From the NCBI GenBank assembly GCA_029339195.1, contig JAPTJF010000017.1, positions 229,974-293,973 of the forward strand: a stretch of 64,000 nucleotides of DNA, given 5' to 3'. The DNA comes from Micractinium sp. NFX-FRZ (lineage: Eukaryota; Chlorophyta; Trebouxiophyceae; Chlorellales; Chlorellaceae). This document shows positions 42,372 to 53,835 of the stretch, piece by piece. Numbering within the stretch: the first letter of the stretch is position 1; every line of letters starts with the position of its first letter. The notes below the pieces were generated by a model. That model was not told the DNA's origin. It saw nothing but the letters and a program-made list of their open reading frames with translations, and did not search any database. The translations under genes and the position numbers were made by a program.

Positions 42372-45300
42372 ATGGTGCGCGACAGCAAAGACCTTTTGGC
42401 AGAGGACATAGCGGTGGCAGCCCACGCAGACCTGAAGCCCATTGCGCGCGTGTGGGAGAGCACGGGGCATGAGCACGACGAGACGGTGCTCCGCACTGCG
42501 CTGCTCGCCCGCCAAGCGGCGGAACTGCGGGCGGCGCAGCGCGACGGCTGGGTTCCGCCCCTACCCCGCATGCACACCCTGCTCCCCTGCTTCGCGGCCC
42601 CCGAGGGCAGCCGCGGCGGCGGGGAGGAGGCTGAGGGCGGCCTGGGCGGCACGCTTTCCACCGCCGGCAGCGGGCTCACGACTATGGATACAGACGATGG
42701 CAGCGGTGAGCTGGCGGCAGCTGCAGCAGCGGCGGCAGCAGCAGAGGTGGCCAGCCAAGAGGAGCGGGAGGCGGCCGCTGCGGCGGCGGCGGCAGCACGC
42801 CAGGCGCGGAGGGAGGCAAGGCGCGCAGAGAAGGAGCAGCGCAAGCAGCAGCTTTTGCAGGTGGGCGGGGATGGGAATAGGGCGTTGGGAGGTGGCAAGC
42901 TTGGACGGTTTGCTTCTTTGGCGTGTGAGGCATTTGCTGTGTTTGGGCGGTTGTGCATGGTGCCTGCTGAGAAGCTGTCCTGGCCCAGCTTGCGGCTAGA
43001 TGCAAAGGAGGCCCGGGTGCTGCTGGTGACCCCACGCATACATGCATGTGCCATTCATTCCCCATTGCCGGCGTGCCTCTTGAGCCACCGCTTCTCTTCC
43101 TCCTCCTACTGCCCCGCCATTGGGGCACCAAGCAGGCAAAGAAGGAGGCCAAGGCCCGGGCGCGTGCCGAGGCGCTGCGCCGCTTTGCCGACCAGCAGCA
43201 GCGCTGGGAGGCGGCGGTGGCAGACAAGCGGCAGCAGGTGGCGGAGCTGCAGGCCCAGGTGCTCACTTTCTGTTGCTTAGCTGCTTGTGTGTTGCTGACT
43301 CTATGTGTGGTGGTGGCAGGCAGGCGCTGCCAGCAGGTGGCAGAGCGGCAGGCAAGGGCCACGGGGCGCAAGAGCTGCTCCTGCGCTGGTGCGGCTAGTG
43401 CTGCTGCTGCCTCTGCTGCTGCTGGCCTGGGGCGTCGCCCTGGCATGTTGCCTCCTCATTGACCAGGCTGTGCCTTCCGCCTTGCCCCTTGCCCGCCTGC
43501 CTTCCCGCTCTACACAGGCTGGCGAGGCTGGTGAGGGCATCAAGTCGGCGGAGGAGCGGATGAAGGACTTGGAGGAGCGCAAGCATGCCGCCTTCCTGCG
43601 CCTGAAAAAGGTGAGGGGCGGTGGGAGGGGCACTGAAACTTGCATTCGTCACATGTGTGTGCGCCGCTTGCGCTGGTTGGGGTGCAAACGGCGACGGCGG
43701 CCGTCCGTGCTTTTACATTTCACTCATATTCAACATGTGTGATGCAGGTGCTGATTGAAGGGGGACATGCAAGAGGCGATGGCAGCCGGTTGATTGATCC
43801 CTATGTTATAATTCTGTTTTGAACCTGTGTGCCCCGCAGGCCCTGGATGAGGAGCACGCCGAGAAGCAGCGGCGGCAGCAGCTGGCAGCCATGGAGGAGG
43901 GGGAGGTGGCCACCTCACCCCCAGGGGTGGCCCGCAGCATCAGCACAGGACTCGGCCTGGGAGGGCCGCCCCTGGGGGGTGCCGGCCCACCGCCACCCAT
44001 CGGCTTTGGCGGCGGGTGCGGCGGCGGGCACATGACGCCCACGCTGAGCAGCGGCGGGGGGGTGCGCTCCCCCAGCTTCGGGCAGCAGCAGCCCTTCCAT
44101 AGCAGCCACTCATTTGGGCCCGGGCCGGGGCTGGGGCCGCCGGGCAGGGGGCCGCCGGGCACAGCAGGGCTGGCACCCGGCTCCGGGCCGGGGCTCGGTC
44201 CCGGTGAGGCGCCGGGACCTGCGGCGTTCGGGGGCGCACCTCTCGGCGGCGGCCCTGGCTTTGGCGGCGGCGGCGGGTTCTACGACCGCAGCGGCAGTGG
44301 GCGGGTGGGCAGCATGGGAGGGGAGCCATCGTGGGATGATGGGCGCAGCAGGGATGCCTGGGGCGCAGGCGGCGGCGGCGGCAGCGCTGCCAGCACGCCG
44401 CGCGGCCGCGACATGCTGCCGCCTGTCGTGGGAGGCGGCGCTGCCGGCGGGGGCGGCACGCCGCTGGCGGGAGACAGAGGGGACTTCAGCGGGCGGCGGC
44501 CTCGTGACTTTGGGTTCTTTGGCGGGCCAGGGCCAGGAGGAGGCGGGCGGGAGTGGGTGGACGGGCGGCGCGGGAGCTTTGACGACCGAAGGTGACCTGA
44601 GCTGCCTGGCCTGACCACTGTGCCTGACCACTGATGCCTGGCTGCCTGGCTGCGCTGCCTGGCTGCCCGCCTGTGCTGCCTGCTTGCCTGAAATGTCAGC
44701 CTGCCCGTGTTATCCGCTTCCGGGGAGTGCCAACCATCCTGCTGAGCACCCTCACAGCTATGGGCTGCCCACTGCTCTCACCCCTGCTTGCCTGCCGTTC
44801 CCTCACAGCTATGGGCTGCCCACTGCTCTCACCCCTGCTTGCCCACCATGTGCGCTCCCTCTCTCTCCACCTCTGGCTGCAGGCTGCCCCAGCGCGAGTT
44901 CTCCCGCTCTGGGGACTGGGACGCGGGCAGCAGCAGGGACGGGCTTGGACCCTCTGGGGGAAGCCGGGAGCTGCCGCCGCCGCCCCGCGACGGCCCGCCG
45001 CGCTTTGGCCCGCTGGGCGGCCCCGCCGGCGGCCGTAGCCGCCTGCCTTCGTTTGAGGAGCGGGAGAGGCTGAGGCAGCACGACAGGGAGCGGGAGCGGG
45101 GGCCCAGGGAAGAGCCAGGGGGAGCGGGAGACCGAGGGGCACACCGTGACGTGCTGCTGCCAGACCGCCCACCCTACGGCGGCGGCGGCGGCGGCAGCAG
45201 AGACGCCTGGGACCACGGCGGCGGGGTGGCTGGAGGCGGCAGCAGGGACGGCTTCGAGCGGCCGCCCAACTTTGGCAGCGGCGGCGCCGGCAGCAGGGAC

Positions 45301-45453
45301 GGCTTCCCCCTCGGGTTTGGGCGCGGCGGCAGGGGCGCCGGCGGCTGGGCCCCCGGCGGGCGTGGCGGCTTTGACGCAGGCGGCGGCAGGGAGGGGCGCG
45401 GCGGGGGCGGGGGCGCCAGCGGGCAGTATAGGGAGCCGCCGTGGGGCCGGTGA
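42372..45453 (+). CDS. GPS2-like coiled-coil protein with long Gly/Arg-rich tail
   Basis: Five phase-checked exons (42,372-42,860; 43,136-43,258; 43,518-43,610; 43,840-44,591; 44,883-45,453) give 675 residues. The first ~270 residues include a charged Ala/Glu/Arg helix ([20 protein letters not shown]), KKEAKARARAEALRRFADQQ, and then EERMKDLEERKHAAFLRLKK continuing into ALDEEHAEKQRRQQ. The last pattern closely resembles the G-protein pathway suppressor 2 motif (LEEKHQLFLQLKKVLHEEEKRRRKEQ), a corepressor-binding coiled coil. The remaining ~400 residues are Gly, Arg, Ser, Asp and Pro rich with repeated SRDGF, SRDAW and GGRG units, as in RNA-binding RGG proteins. A role in transcriptional repression or RNA handling is inferred; family identity is moderate. 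Confidence 0.75.
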
Positions 45454-45911
45454 GCCGCGCTCTCTGGCGCACATAAAGGACACGCAATCAACACCAGCTG
45501 GCTGCTGCGCCCTTTGCCTGTGCCGCTGCCGCTCCCCCTTGCGCTCCTTCCACTTGCTCTGACCCCAATGTTGTCTGCTGGCTCTCTTGCAAGCTTCCAC
45601 CCCCACCTGGCTGCTCATTGTGCATCGCTGCAACCGCGCTGCCCGCCGGCCGTTTTATGACTTGACCCACTCTTACGACCGACCGACCGACCGACTTCTC
45701 ATTGACCGATGACCTGCACTGCTTGCATTAGTCACATACAGCATTCATATATGATTGCCCTACTACTTCTGTACAAAGAACAAGAACCCAAAATCAAGCC
45801 TGCATGAGACGCAGGGCAGGGGCAGCTGACCAAGCCTGCCACTGGCTGCACACCAGCCAGCCAGGCCAGCCAGCCAGGCCAGCCAGTGCAGGCCCCCTTC
45901 CTTGCTCCTCT

Positions 45912-47525
45912 TCACTCCATGTCCCATTCCGCATCCCAGTCGGTGGCACCGCCGCTGCTGCTGCCGCCGCCGCTGCTGGCGCCGCCCTCGGGGCGCCCCT
46001 TGCCGGCGCCGCCGCGCAGCTGCTGCGCCTCCTGCTGCCGCCGCTGCTTGAACCAGTCGATCACCTTGTTGCGCGGCATGCGGTGCAGGTCCCACAGGCT
46101 CGAGATCGCGTCGTCGCTGGGCCACTGCAGCGTGTGGGAGAATGGGGGCAGGGAGGGCGGCAGCACACAGTTAGCAACAGGGGGCAGGGGGTGCAGGTCC
46201 CACAGGTTTGCACCGTGGCTGGGCCACTGCAGGGTTTGGAAGAGGGGAGAGAAGGGAGGAAAGTGAGCATGCAAGAGGGTGGATGTGAGTACGCTTGTCC
46301 AAGTGCTGACGCGAGAGAGGAGGCACGTCCAGACGCAGAGAAGGAAAGCAGCAGCAGCACTGGCAGTCGTGTTGAGAAAAACCCTCCAAACCCTGCCCAC
46401 CCCTGCCTGCATTCATCCGTCTTTTGCCAGGTCTGATATCCTCCCCCCATACTGACACTCAGCTTGCTGGTTCCTCCCTCTTGCCCCTCCTCTTGCTTTC
46501 ACACACAACCTTTGGGGATTGCCCCGCCCACCTGAGTGCGGCCGTAAATCATCTCCAGCGTCGCCTCCGCCTGCCTGCCCAGCGCCTTCTTCTTGGCATA
46601 CTCCACCCACACCGGCACCCTGCTGTTGCCGCCGCTGCCCGGCGTCGCACGCACCGGCGGCCGGCCGCCGGCGGTCCGCCCGCTGCCGGCAGCGCCGGTG
46701 CCGCCTCTGCTGCTGCCGCCGCTGCCGCCGCCGCTGCCCGCCTGTTGGCGTCCCTCTTCAAGAATGGCGCGGCGCTCAGCTGCCGCATTCTCTGCCGCGG
46801 CCCGCGCCTCTGTCAGGCTCGCCTGCGTCCTGCACAGCACATGCCAGCACAGCACAGCAGTGAGGACATGCGCCGCAACACACGGGTACCGCTGCTGAGA
46901 CTGCCTCTCCAGGCAGGCACGCCGGGCTGCATGCTGAGCTGGTAACATCACCAGGGCTACCAGGGAGAGGGTACAGAGCACCCAGCAGAATTGAGCCAGC
47001 ATGAGGTTTCAGAAGATTGTGCTCCATAAGGGTGCTCAGCTGGACCTGCTTTCCAGACCCCTGCCCTCCGGAGGAACGACCAAGTGAGGTTCCAGGGAAA
47101 GGCCGCTCACCGGTCCACTGGCGGCGCATCCTTGAGCCACTGCAGCACCGTGCCGCGCGGCAGCCCCAGCTCCTTGGCAACCTTTTCAACCTGCTTGCAC
47201 GGGTGTGAAACGTCAGTATGATCAGCAGGCAGAGTCTATGCACGTATTACTGGCAAGCAGGCAGGCAGCCCCTCCAAAAAACAGCACTACCCACACCCCG
47301 CACCTTGACCTGCCGCCGCCCCGCCGCCAGTGCCTGCTGCAGCTTGTTAACTTGCCACGGCTCCAGCTCGTCTCCCGCCGCCTTCACCACCAGTCGCGCG
47401 CCCCGTTGCGTGCGGAGGCAGGGCACGCCCGGTCGCGACGAAAGCAGCTGCGTGGGTTGCGAAGGGCGGCATGGAGGCGCGTCCATGCGCGCCTGCGGCG
47501 CTGCGGAAGCCGATACACGCTGCAT
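45912..47525 (-). CDS. OCP3-like homeodomain protein, probably plastid-targeted
   Basis: Resembles Arabidopsis OVEREXPRESSOR OF CATIONIC PEROXIDASE 3, a homeodomain-like factor reported in defence and in chloroplast ndhB editing. Four phase-checked exons (47,525-47,304; 47,190-47,111; 46,829-46,532; 46,124-45,912) give 270 residues. The first ~48 residues are Ser/Ala/Arg/Pro-rich and lead into RLVVKAAGDELEPWQVNK, a typical transit-peptide boundary. VEKVAKELGLPRGTVLQWLK follows, then a Gly-rich linker, RVPVWVEYAKKKALGRQAEA, MIYGRTQWPSDDAISSLWDL and HRMPRNKVIDWFKQRRQQE, the homeodomain recognition helix, ending in an acidic WDAEWDME. An in-frame ATG at 47,633 would lengthen the presequence. Confidence 0.85.
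46185..46235 (-). repeat. Exon echo of the OCP3-like homeodomain exon start
   Basis: Copies 46,083-46,132, including acceptor and exon start (plus-strand GGTGCAGGTCCCACAGG and GGGCCACTGCAG). It would read QWPS...NLWDLHP. It lies in the intron upstream of the real exon. Confidence 0.9.
46838..46862. repeat. (CAGCA)n tract in an OCP3-like intron
   Basis: Short pentamer run next to the acceptor of the exon starting at 46,829; on the coding strand it reads TGCTGTGCTG. Confidence 0.7.
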
Positions 47526-48377
47526 CTTGAAGACGAGGTCAGTTTGTGGCGAAAACCACGGGGGATGCATATGCATGCATGGGGCGTGCTGTGCTATGCA
47601 AGGTGGCGGCGGCTGGCAGTGAGGGAAGGTCATGTCGGTGAGGCAGAGAGTAGAGATGGATGTCGTAGCGGGCCTTCTTGTACCACTACACTGTGCAAGA
47701 AATAATATGCAGTGTTAGAAAGGGTGCAACACAGCTGCAGCTGAGTGAGGGAGTCCAGGGCAGGGCGGCAGGGGTTCTCCGTGCCGCCAGGCACATACAC
47801 GAGGGGACGCAGGCATGCAGAAGGGACCACAGGCAATACACACGTTCTTGTGCAGAGACTCGACCCCAGGCCATCCTGGATCACCTGCCGAGGTTCTCTG
47901 GGATGAGTTTTTTGAACTGGTGGCGGCCACCCCCAAGTGCCGCGGGCTTCCAACGGGGCCCGCGCCACTTGTGCTTCATTCACTGTCAATGCTGGAGATC
48001 CCACTCTGAGCGCACCGAGATGTTGAGTTCTTACATTACTTGAGCAGTGAGGTGAGGCAGGTAGTGAGGTGTTGGTCAGCAGTCGGTCGGTCACAACAGG
48101 GGTCCACAGGGTCAGTAAGGGCAAAAGGGTCAATGGGAGAGGGAAGACAAGGCGAGGAACACGTGGAGAGGCAACACACTTGCTAAGCAGCTAAGAAGAA
48201 CTGGGGGTTCACAATTAAGGCTGGTTCGGTGTATTTCGGTACAATTGCGCCCAATCGGGCAGTCAGGGGTGGTGGGTCGGGTGTCAGGCAGGTCGCCCCC
48301 GCAGAGAGCTCACCATTCCGCAGCCAGGTATTTGCTGGGCAGCAGAAGCCCGGTGGCGGACAGAGCCCAGCTTCCCC

Positions 48378-51300
48378 CTAGCTGCAGCCCAGCAGTTCAT
48401 GCAGGTCCATGTCAGATGCCATGTCAGCAAGGTCAAACAGCGTGCGCGGCTGCTGAGGTGGCGGCAGCGGCAGCGGGGGCCCTTCTTCCTCCTCCTCGGA
48501 AGCAGTGCCCTCGACGCTCCCTGCCAGCGACTGCGCCTGCTGCTGCGGCAGCGGGCTGTGCGACTGCAGCGGCAGCCCCGGCAGCAGGGGCGTCGCCCGC
48601 GCCTGCTGGTGCACCGGCGCCGGCGCCGGCAGCAGCAGCGGTGCGCTCTCCGCTGGCTCGTCTTCGCCCCAATCACCAGCCCAGCTGCCGCTGCCACTGC
48701 TGGTGACGCTGCCGGGGCGTTTGGCGTCATGGGCATCGCCGCGCTGGCCGCTGCCTGCGGCTGCCGCCATCGACGCTGCCTGCTGCCGCTTCTTCTGGGG
48801 CGTCTGGCTGCTGTTCACTTCCAGGTGCTCAATGTCCGCCTCAAACTCGTTGCTCAGCCAGTCCCTGCAGCAGAGGAGCAGCAAGCTTGCAACAGCAGTG
48901 GGTGACTACAGCAGAGCCATTGGGCCAGTCAACTGGGCGCTCAATGCCTGCCTCAACTTTGATGCTCAGCCAGTCCCTGCGGCCAGGAGGGCGGCACATG
49001 AGTGGGAGGTTGCAAGCGAGGGGGCCACACGTTGGATGGGGCAGTTGAGCGGCTCGGCCGGTCCCTGCAGAGGGAGCAGCCAGGCAGCCAGGCAGTCTAT
49101 GCAGCAAGGCAGCCGGTCAAAGTGGACTCGGCAAGAGTGAGGCAGAGTGCAGGTGATTGATGCTCGCCGGGATGGGCTGTGCAGAACAGCGCGGCCGGGC
49201 AATGTGCAGGAGGCACAGCAGGCAGCGCTGGCGCAGAGGCACGAGCGGAGCTGTGGGGGCGGGGGTGTGCACATGGCATGCCGCTGCCAGCAGCAGTCGA
49301 CCAGCATGCCCAGCAGCAGTCGACCAGCATGCCCAGCAGCAGCAGTGGGAGGAGGCACTCACGAGGTGTCGGCGCCCGGGCTGGGCAGGTCCCAGTGGTG
49401 GCTCAGCGAGGCCACCCCGTCCCCGCCCGCAGAGCTGCCGTCACTAAAAGACGGCCGTGCCGCCTGGCGCTGCCCGGCACCATGCTGCGCCGCAGGGGCG
49501 GCTGGTGACGTCTCCTGCTGCTGCTGCTGGTGCTGCTGCTCCGGAGGCACCTGGTGCTGCTGCTGCCGCTGCTGCACCTCCTCGCCCTCCGACTCTGCGG
49601 CTGGCAGGCGCAGGCTGGGGCTGCTGGCGGCAGCGCTGCCAGGCGCATCCAGCAGCAGCTGCGGGGGCGGCTGGGCAGCCACCGGCGTCAGCGCCCGCTG
49701 CAGCTCGCCCCACAGCCAGTCCTCAGACTGGGCCAGGGAGGCAGCTGGAGATGACATGGCAGCAGCAGGAGCGGCGGCTGCTATGCGGGCAGCTGGAGAC
49801 GACAGGTTCAATGGAGCAGCGGCGCTGCTTGACGCTGCCGGCGCAAGCACGATGGCAGCTGTGGAGCTGCCTGCAGCTGCCAGCGCTGCCTGCTGCTCTG
49901 AGCTTGCTGGTGGGGGAGGCGAGGGCCGGGCGCGAACAGTCAGCGCGCCGTCTGCGCCTGCCGGCTCAAAGTGCGGTGCCAGCTGCAGCTCCCGCTGTGG
50001 CCGCTTACCCGGCTGCTGCGGCTGCTGCTGCTGCTGCTGCACCAGCTGCTCCAGCTGCTGCTGCTGCTGCTGCGGCGGCGGCAGCTGCTTGGCGGGTGGC
50101 GAGGCTGCCAGAGGGTTGCAGTGCCACACATGCGCATGGTGCGCTGCAGAGCAGGCGGGCAGCGGGCAAGGGCTCAAGCACCTGTGAGCAAGCACCGCCA
50201 GCAGCAGAGTGCTTCATGCATGGCACCCTTAGCTGCATGTCCACCACGCCCTCTGCAACCCTCACCAGCCCAGCCCTGCTCGCCCCGCCCACCTGGCGTG
50301 TCCCCTCCAGGGCTCAAGAGCTGCTGAATGCCGCGGCTGTGCTGCACGCCCGAAGCAGCCTGAAACGCGCTGTTGGGCCGCCAGGCTCCAATCCCTCCCT
50401 GCTGCTGCTGCTGCTGCTGCTGCTGCGGGGTCACCGCCTTGTCCTCGCCGCCGTCCGCAGCTGCAGCTGCCGCCGCCGCCACCTGGGCCGCCGTCTGCTG
50501 CTGCTGCTGCTGCTGCTGCAACTGCATCTGCTTGCGCTGCAGCTGTGCAATGGGGCTGGGCGCTCCCGGTGCCGCCAGGAGCGCCAGGTCACTCTCCACC
50601 ATGGCAATCTGCTCATCCAGGGCAGAGGAGTAGAGCTGCATGAGCCGGCCATCCCGCACCGGTAGCACCGCTGCGGCGGCAGGTGGGGAAGGCACCTCCA
50701 GCGGCGGCGGCCGCCGCCTGCCCTCCTCCAGCTGCTGGTGCTGCTGCTGCAGCTGCTGCTCCTGGCTGCTGCTGTGCTCTTTCACCACCTCCCCTTCCAG
50801 CTGCCACTTCAGGACCGCCGCTGCATCCCAGGCCGCAGGCGCCTGCTGCTCCTCCTGCTGCTGCTCCAGCTGCGCCTGGCCTGCCGCCGCCGGCCTGGCC
50901 CTGCTGCCCAGCCGGCTGCCCTGCTGTGCCCGCCGCTGCTCCTGCAGGCGCAGCAGCGCCCGCGTGGGGGAGGGCTCTGCTGGGATCAGGCCGCGCCTGA
51001 CGCCACTCCTGCTGCCGCTGGCGCTCCACTCGTGCTGGTGCTGCTCCTCTGTCGCGCCCTGGCGAGCCACTCCTGACCCTCCAGCGCGGGTCCCAGCTGC
51101 TGCCACCGCACCGCCGCTGCCCAGGCGCTTGGCAGGCTGCAAGCGCAGGGTGCTGTCCGCCCTGCTGGCAATACGAGGCTGTCCTGCTCCGGCTGCTGCC
51201 GCTGCCGGCAGCGACACATGCTTGCGTGGGGGGCTGGGAGTCAGGCCCTCGCCAGCCAGCGCCCGCCGCAGCTCGTCACGCAGCGCCGCCTCTGTGGCAG

Positions 51301-53662
51301 CCTTCTGCCGCAGCGCGGATCGCAGCTGCTTGACCTGCAGTCACAGGAACACAATAGGATATTCGATGGCCTGGTGCCTGTTGTGCATCCTGCCGTGCTG
51401 TAGCAGCCAAATGCAGCCGTGGGGCAGAGCTGCGAGGGCAGCAAGCAGCCTTGCAAGCGGCCCTCCATGTGGCGTCCTCCATGCCACCAATGGTGCGTGG
51501 GCACACACGTGCACCGCCTGCACGCCGCACCTCCTTCTGCGCCTCTGCCGCCGCCGTGCGCTCCAACTCCAGCTCGTGCCTCAACGACTCCCGCTCCTCC
51601 GCCAGGGCGCCCGCCTTGGGCCTGCAGCCCAAGCAAAGGGATGCAATGTGTCAATCTGAGTGCTCACACTGGGCCTTGGCCTGCCATTTGTAGGCAACAC
51701 CCCAGGCAATCGAGGCAGGCAACAGTCACTCTGCTCCCCCATGCTTCATGGAGCCACCCACCCCATCCTCCAGTGCTGGACCCACCTGAGCGCATCAAGC
51801 ACCCGGCGCAGCTCTGCCGTGGCCGCACGCTGCTTCTCCAGCGCCGCCTCAGCAGCCTCGGCGCGCTGCCGCAGCTCCTGCCGCTCGTCCTGCTGCTGCA
51901 GCCCAAGCAGCCGTGGGAAGGGGGAACAAGGGCGGCCGGCATTCAGCACGGTGTGCGCACACGTGCAGCAACAGCACACAGTGCACCCACAGAGCCACGG
52001 CAAACAGGCATGCATGCATGCATATGCATGCATGCCAAGCAGCCAGGCATCCATGCTCACCTGTGACAGAGCCGTCTGCTGCGCCTGCAGGTGCGCCCGC
52101 GCCTGCTCCAACGCTCCCGTCAGCTGCGCCACCTGCTGCTTCGCGTCCGACAGCTGCACCGACAGCTCCAGAGCCTCCTCCTGGCCCTGCAAGTGCAAAA
52201 GCGCAGGCAGGTGCGCAAGCCCAGCAGTGTCAGGCGGCACACAAGCCTACTCACACATGTACACAGGTGCGGCCGTGCTGACGCCAACCTACCGTGCCAT
52301 GCCAGGGATGACAGGGCCACCAGCTTTGTCAACAGGGAGACGGCAGCCTGCAAGCCAGCCATTCAAAGGAAGCACAGCCAGTGCTGCAGGCTGCCATGGC
52401 ACAATCCCCGGCATGCCACCCCAACCCTGCCTCCCAGTCTCCTTGAGCACCACCCACACTCACCCGCGCCACCGCCTTCAGCAGCGTCCCCGGCACCTCC
52501 GCCCCCGCGCTCTTGGTCAGCTGCTCCGCCGCCAGCTCCAGCCCACGCTTCAGGCAGGTCGCGTCCAGCGCCGCCGCCTGCGCCACCGACTCAGCAGCAC
52601 TGCCACGCGCCTCTGCCTCGTGCAGGGCGTGCGCCATGCAGTCCAGCTGCGCCTTGTACTGGGTGCAGCGCTGCTGCAGCTCTGCGGCGTTGCGCACCGC
52701 CAGCAGGCGCGACTCCAGCTTGCGCACGTATGCCTGCGTGCCTGCGGGACGGCACAATGTGGCGGGGCGGTGGGCACTGCGATACTGCACACCGCATATG
52801 CCGTGGCGGAGGCCATGCATGCGGCTGCAGACCTGCGATGTCCACAGGCCAGCAACCCACATCACGTGCAGTGCAGATCACATGCACTGACATGCTGATT
52901 GCATCCGACCATGCACTCATCCTGGCAGCATCCACCCCTGCCCCATCCCACACACACATGCACACACCTGCCGCCCCCGCTTCCAGTGCCCCCTTCTCCG
53001 CGCTCAGCCGCTCCACCGTGCGCCGCGCCAGCTCCAGCGCCTTCTCCCGCCCCTCCAGGTCCTGCCGCAGCGCACGCACTTTCTGGCGCAGGTCGGCCTG
53101 CGCCGCTTCCTGACGCTCATGTGCCGACAGCAAGGTCTGCGGCACGGCATGCGGCGGATGGCAACAGCCCACATGTGAAGGAACGCAATGCAGGCAAGCA
53201 CAAGGACTGGTGGCATGCCCACAGCAAATGAGGAGAGAGGAGGTCTGGGATTGGATGGCACACAACAAGCACACAGCGTCTGGCTGCACCTGAAAGTCGC
53301 GGGAGCACAATGCCGCCTTCTTGCGCAGCTGCGTCAGCTCTGTGCTGTCCGCCGGACGTGTCATCCTTGCCGTCTGGGACTTGAAGTAGCTCTCCTGTTG
53401 TTGGATCAGAAGAGCCAACAAGAACAAATTGAGCAAGCAGGGCACACCACAAGCAGCACACCGTCAGGCGGCTCGCCGCCGCTGCAGCGTCGCCCACAAC
53501 CGCCGCCCAGAGCCCCGCCCCCTTCCCGCTTACCGAGAAACTGGATTTGTGCTGCTGCAGCTTCTTCGCCAGGGCCACAGAGGAACCCTCAGGCTCCAAG
53601 TCGCCCGCAACGTCGGCCAGGAGAGCCGCCACAGCGGCCGACGGCGGGCGGGCGGGTCTCAT
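48378..53662 (-). CDS. Large coiled-coil and poly-Q protein, 1,105 residues
   Basis: Ten phase-checked exons: 53,662-53,534; 53,394-53,290; 53,136-52,968; 52,741-52,464; 52,186-52,061; 51,895-51,786; 51,621-51,531; 51,334-50,293; 50,143-49,363; 48,864-48,378. Residues 1 to ~350 form nearly continuous coiled coil (for example LSAHERQEAAQADLRQKVRA, VERLSAEKGALEAG, LEKQRAATAELRRVLDAL). The two largest exons then encode a Gln/Ala/Ser/Pro-rich disordered region with several poly-Q runs. The last exon starts SDWLSNEFEADIEHLEV and ends with an acidic tail and FDLADMASDMDLHELLG. The family is not recognised. A structural or scaffold role (cytoskeleton, centriole or trafficking) is plausible from the architecture only; the hydrophobic-acidic end also resembles a transactivation motif. 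Confidence 0.82.
48934..48982 (-). repeat. Exon echo of the last coiled-coil-gene exon
   Basis: Reads DWLSIKVEAGIE against the real DWLSNEFEADIE, with a CAG-like acceptor context, in the intron upstream of the exon 48,864-48,378. A shorter acceptor-only copy (GGTCCCTGCAGAGG) lies at about 49,058-49,071. Confidence 0.9.
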
Positions 53663-53835
53663 GCTATGCCTCGCCGGCTTTCATGTCGATTCAAGAAGGT
53701 GGCCGGGGTGGCCGCAAGGGCGGCGATGAATGGACAGCTCATTTCATGCGCGCCACCTGCTGCCTGCTGCGCTGGCCCTCGGCGAACTCGTTGTCTTTGC
53801 TGCCCGGTGCAGCACTTGGTATTGATCACTCTTCC
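53663..53835. promoter_or_regulatory. Divergent intergenic region coiled-coil / S2P
   Basis: 173 bp between the chosen start codons. If the S2P start were the in-frame ATG at 53,683, only 20 bp would remain, so the downstream ATG is preferred. No specific motif recognised. Confidence 0.5.

Noticed and set aside
48934..49074. Extra coding exons of the coiled-coil gene
   Set aside because: They copy the last exon start but are decayed and would break phase; treated as echoes.
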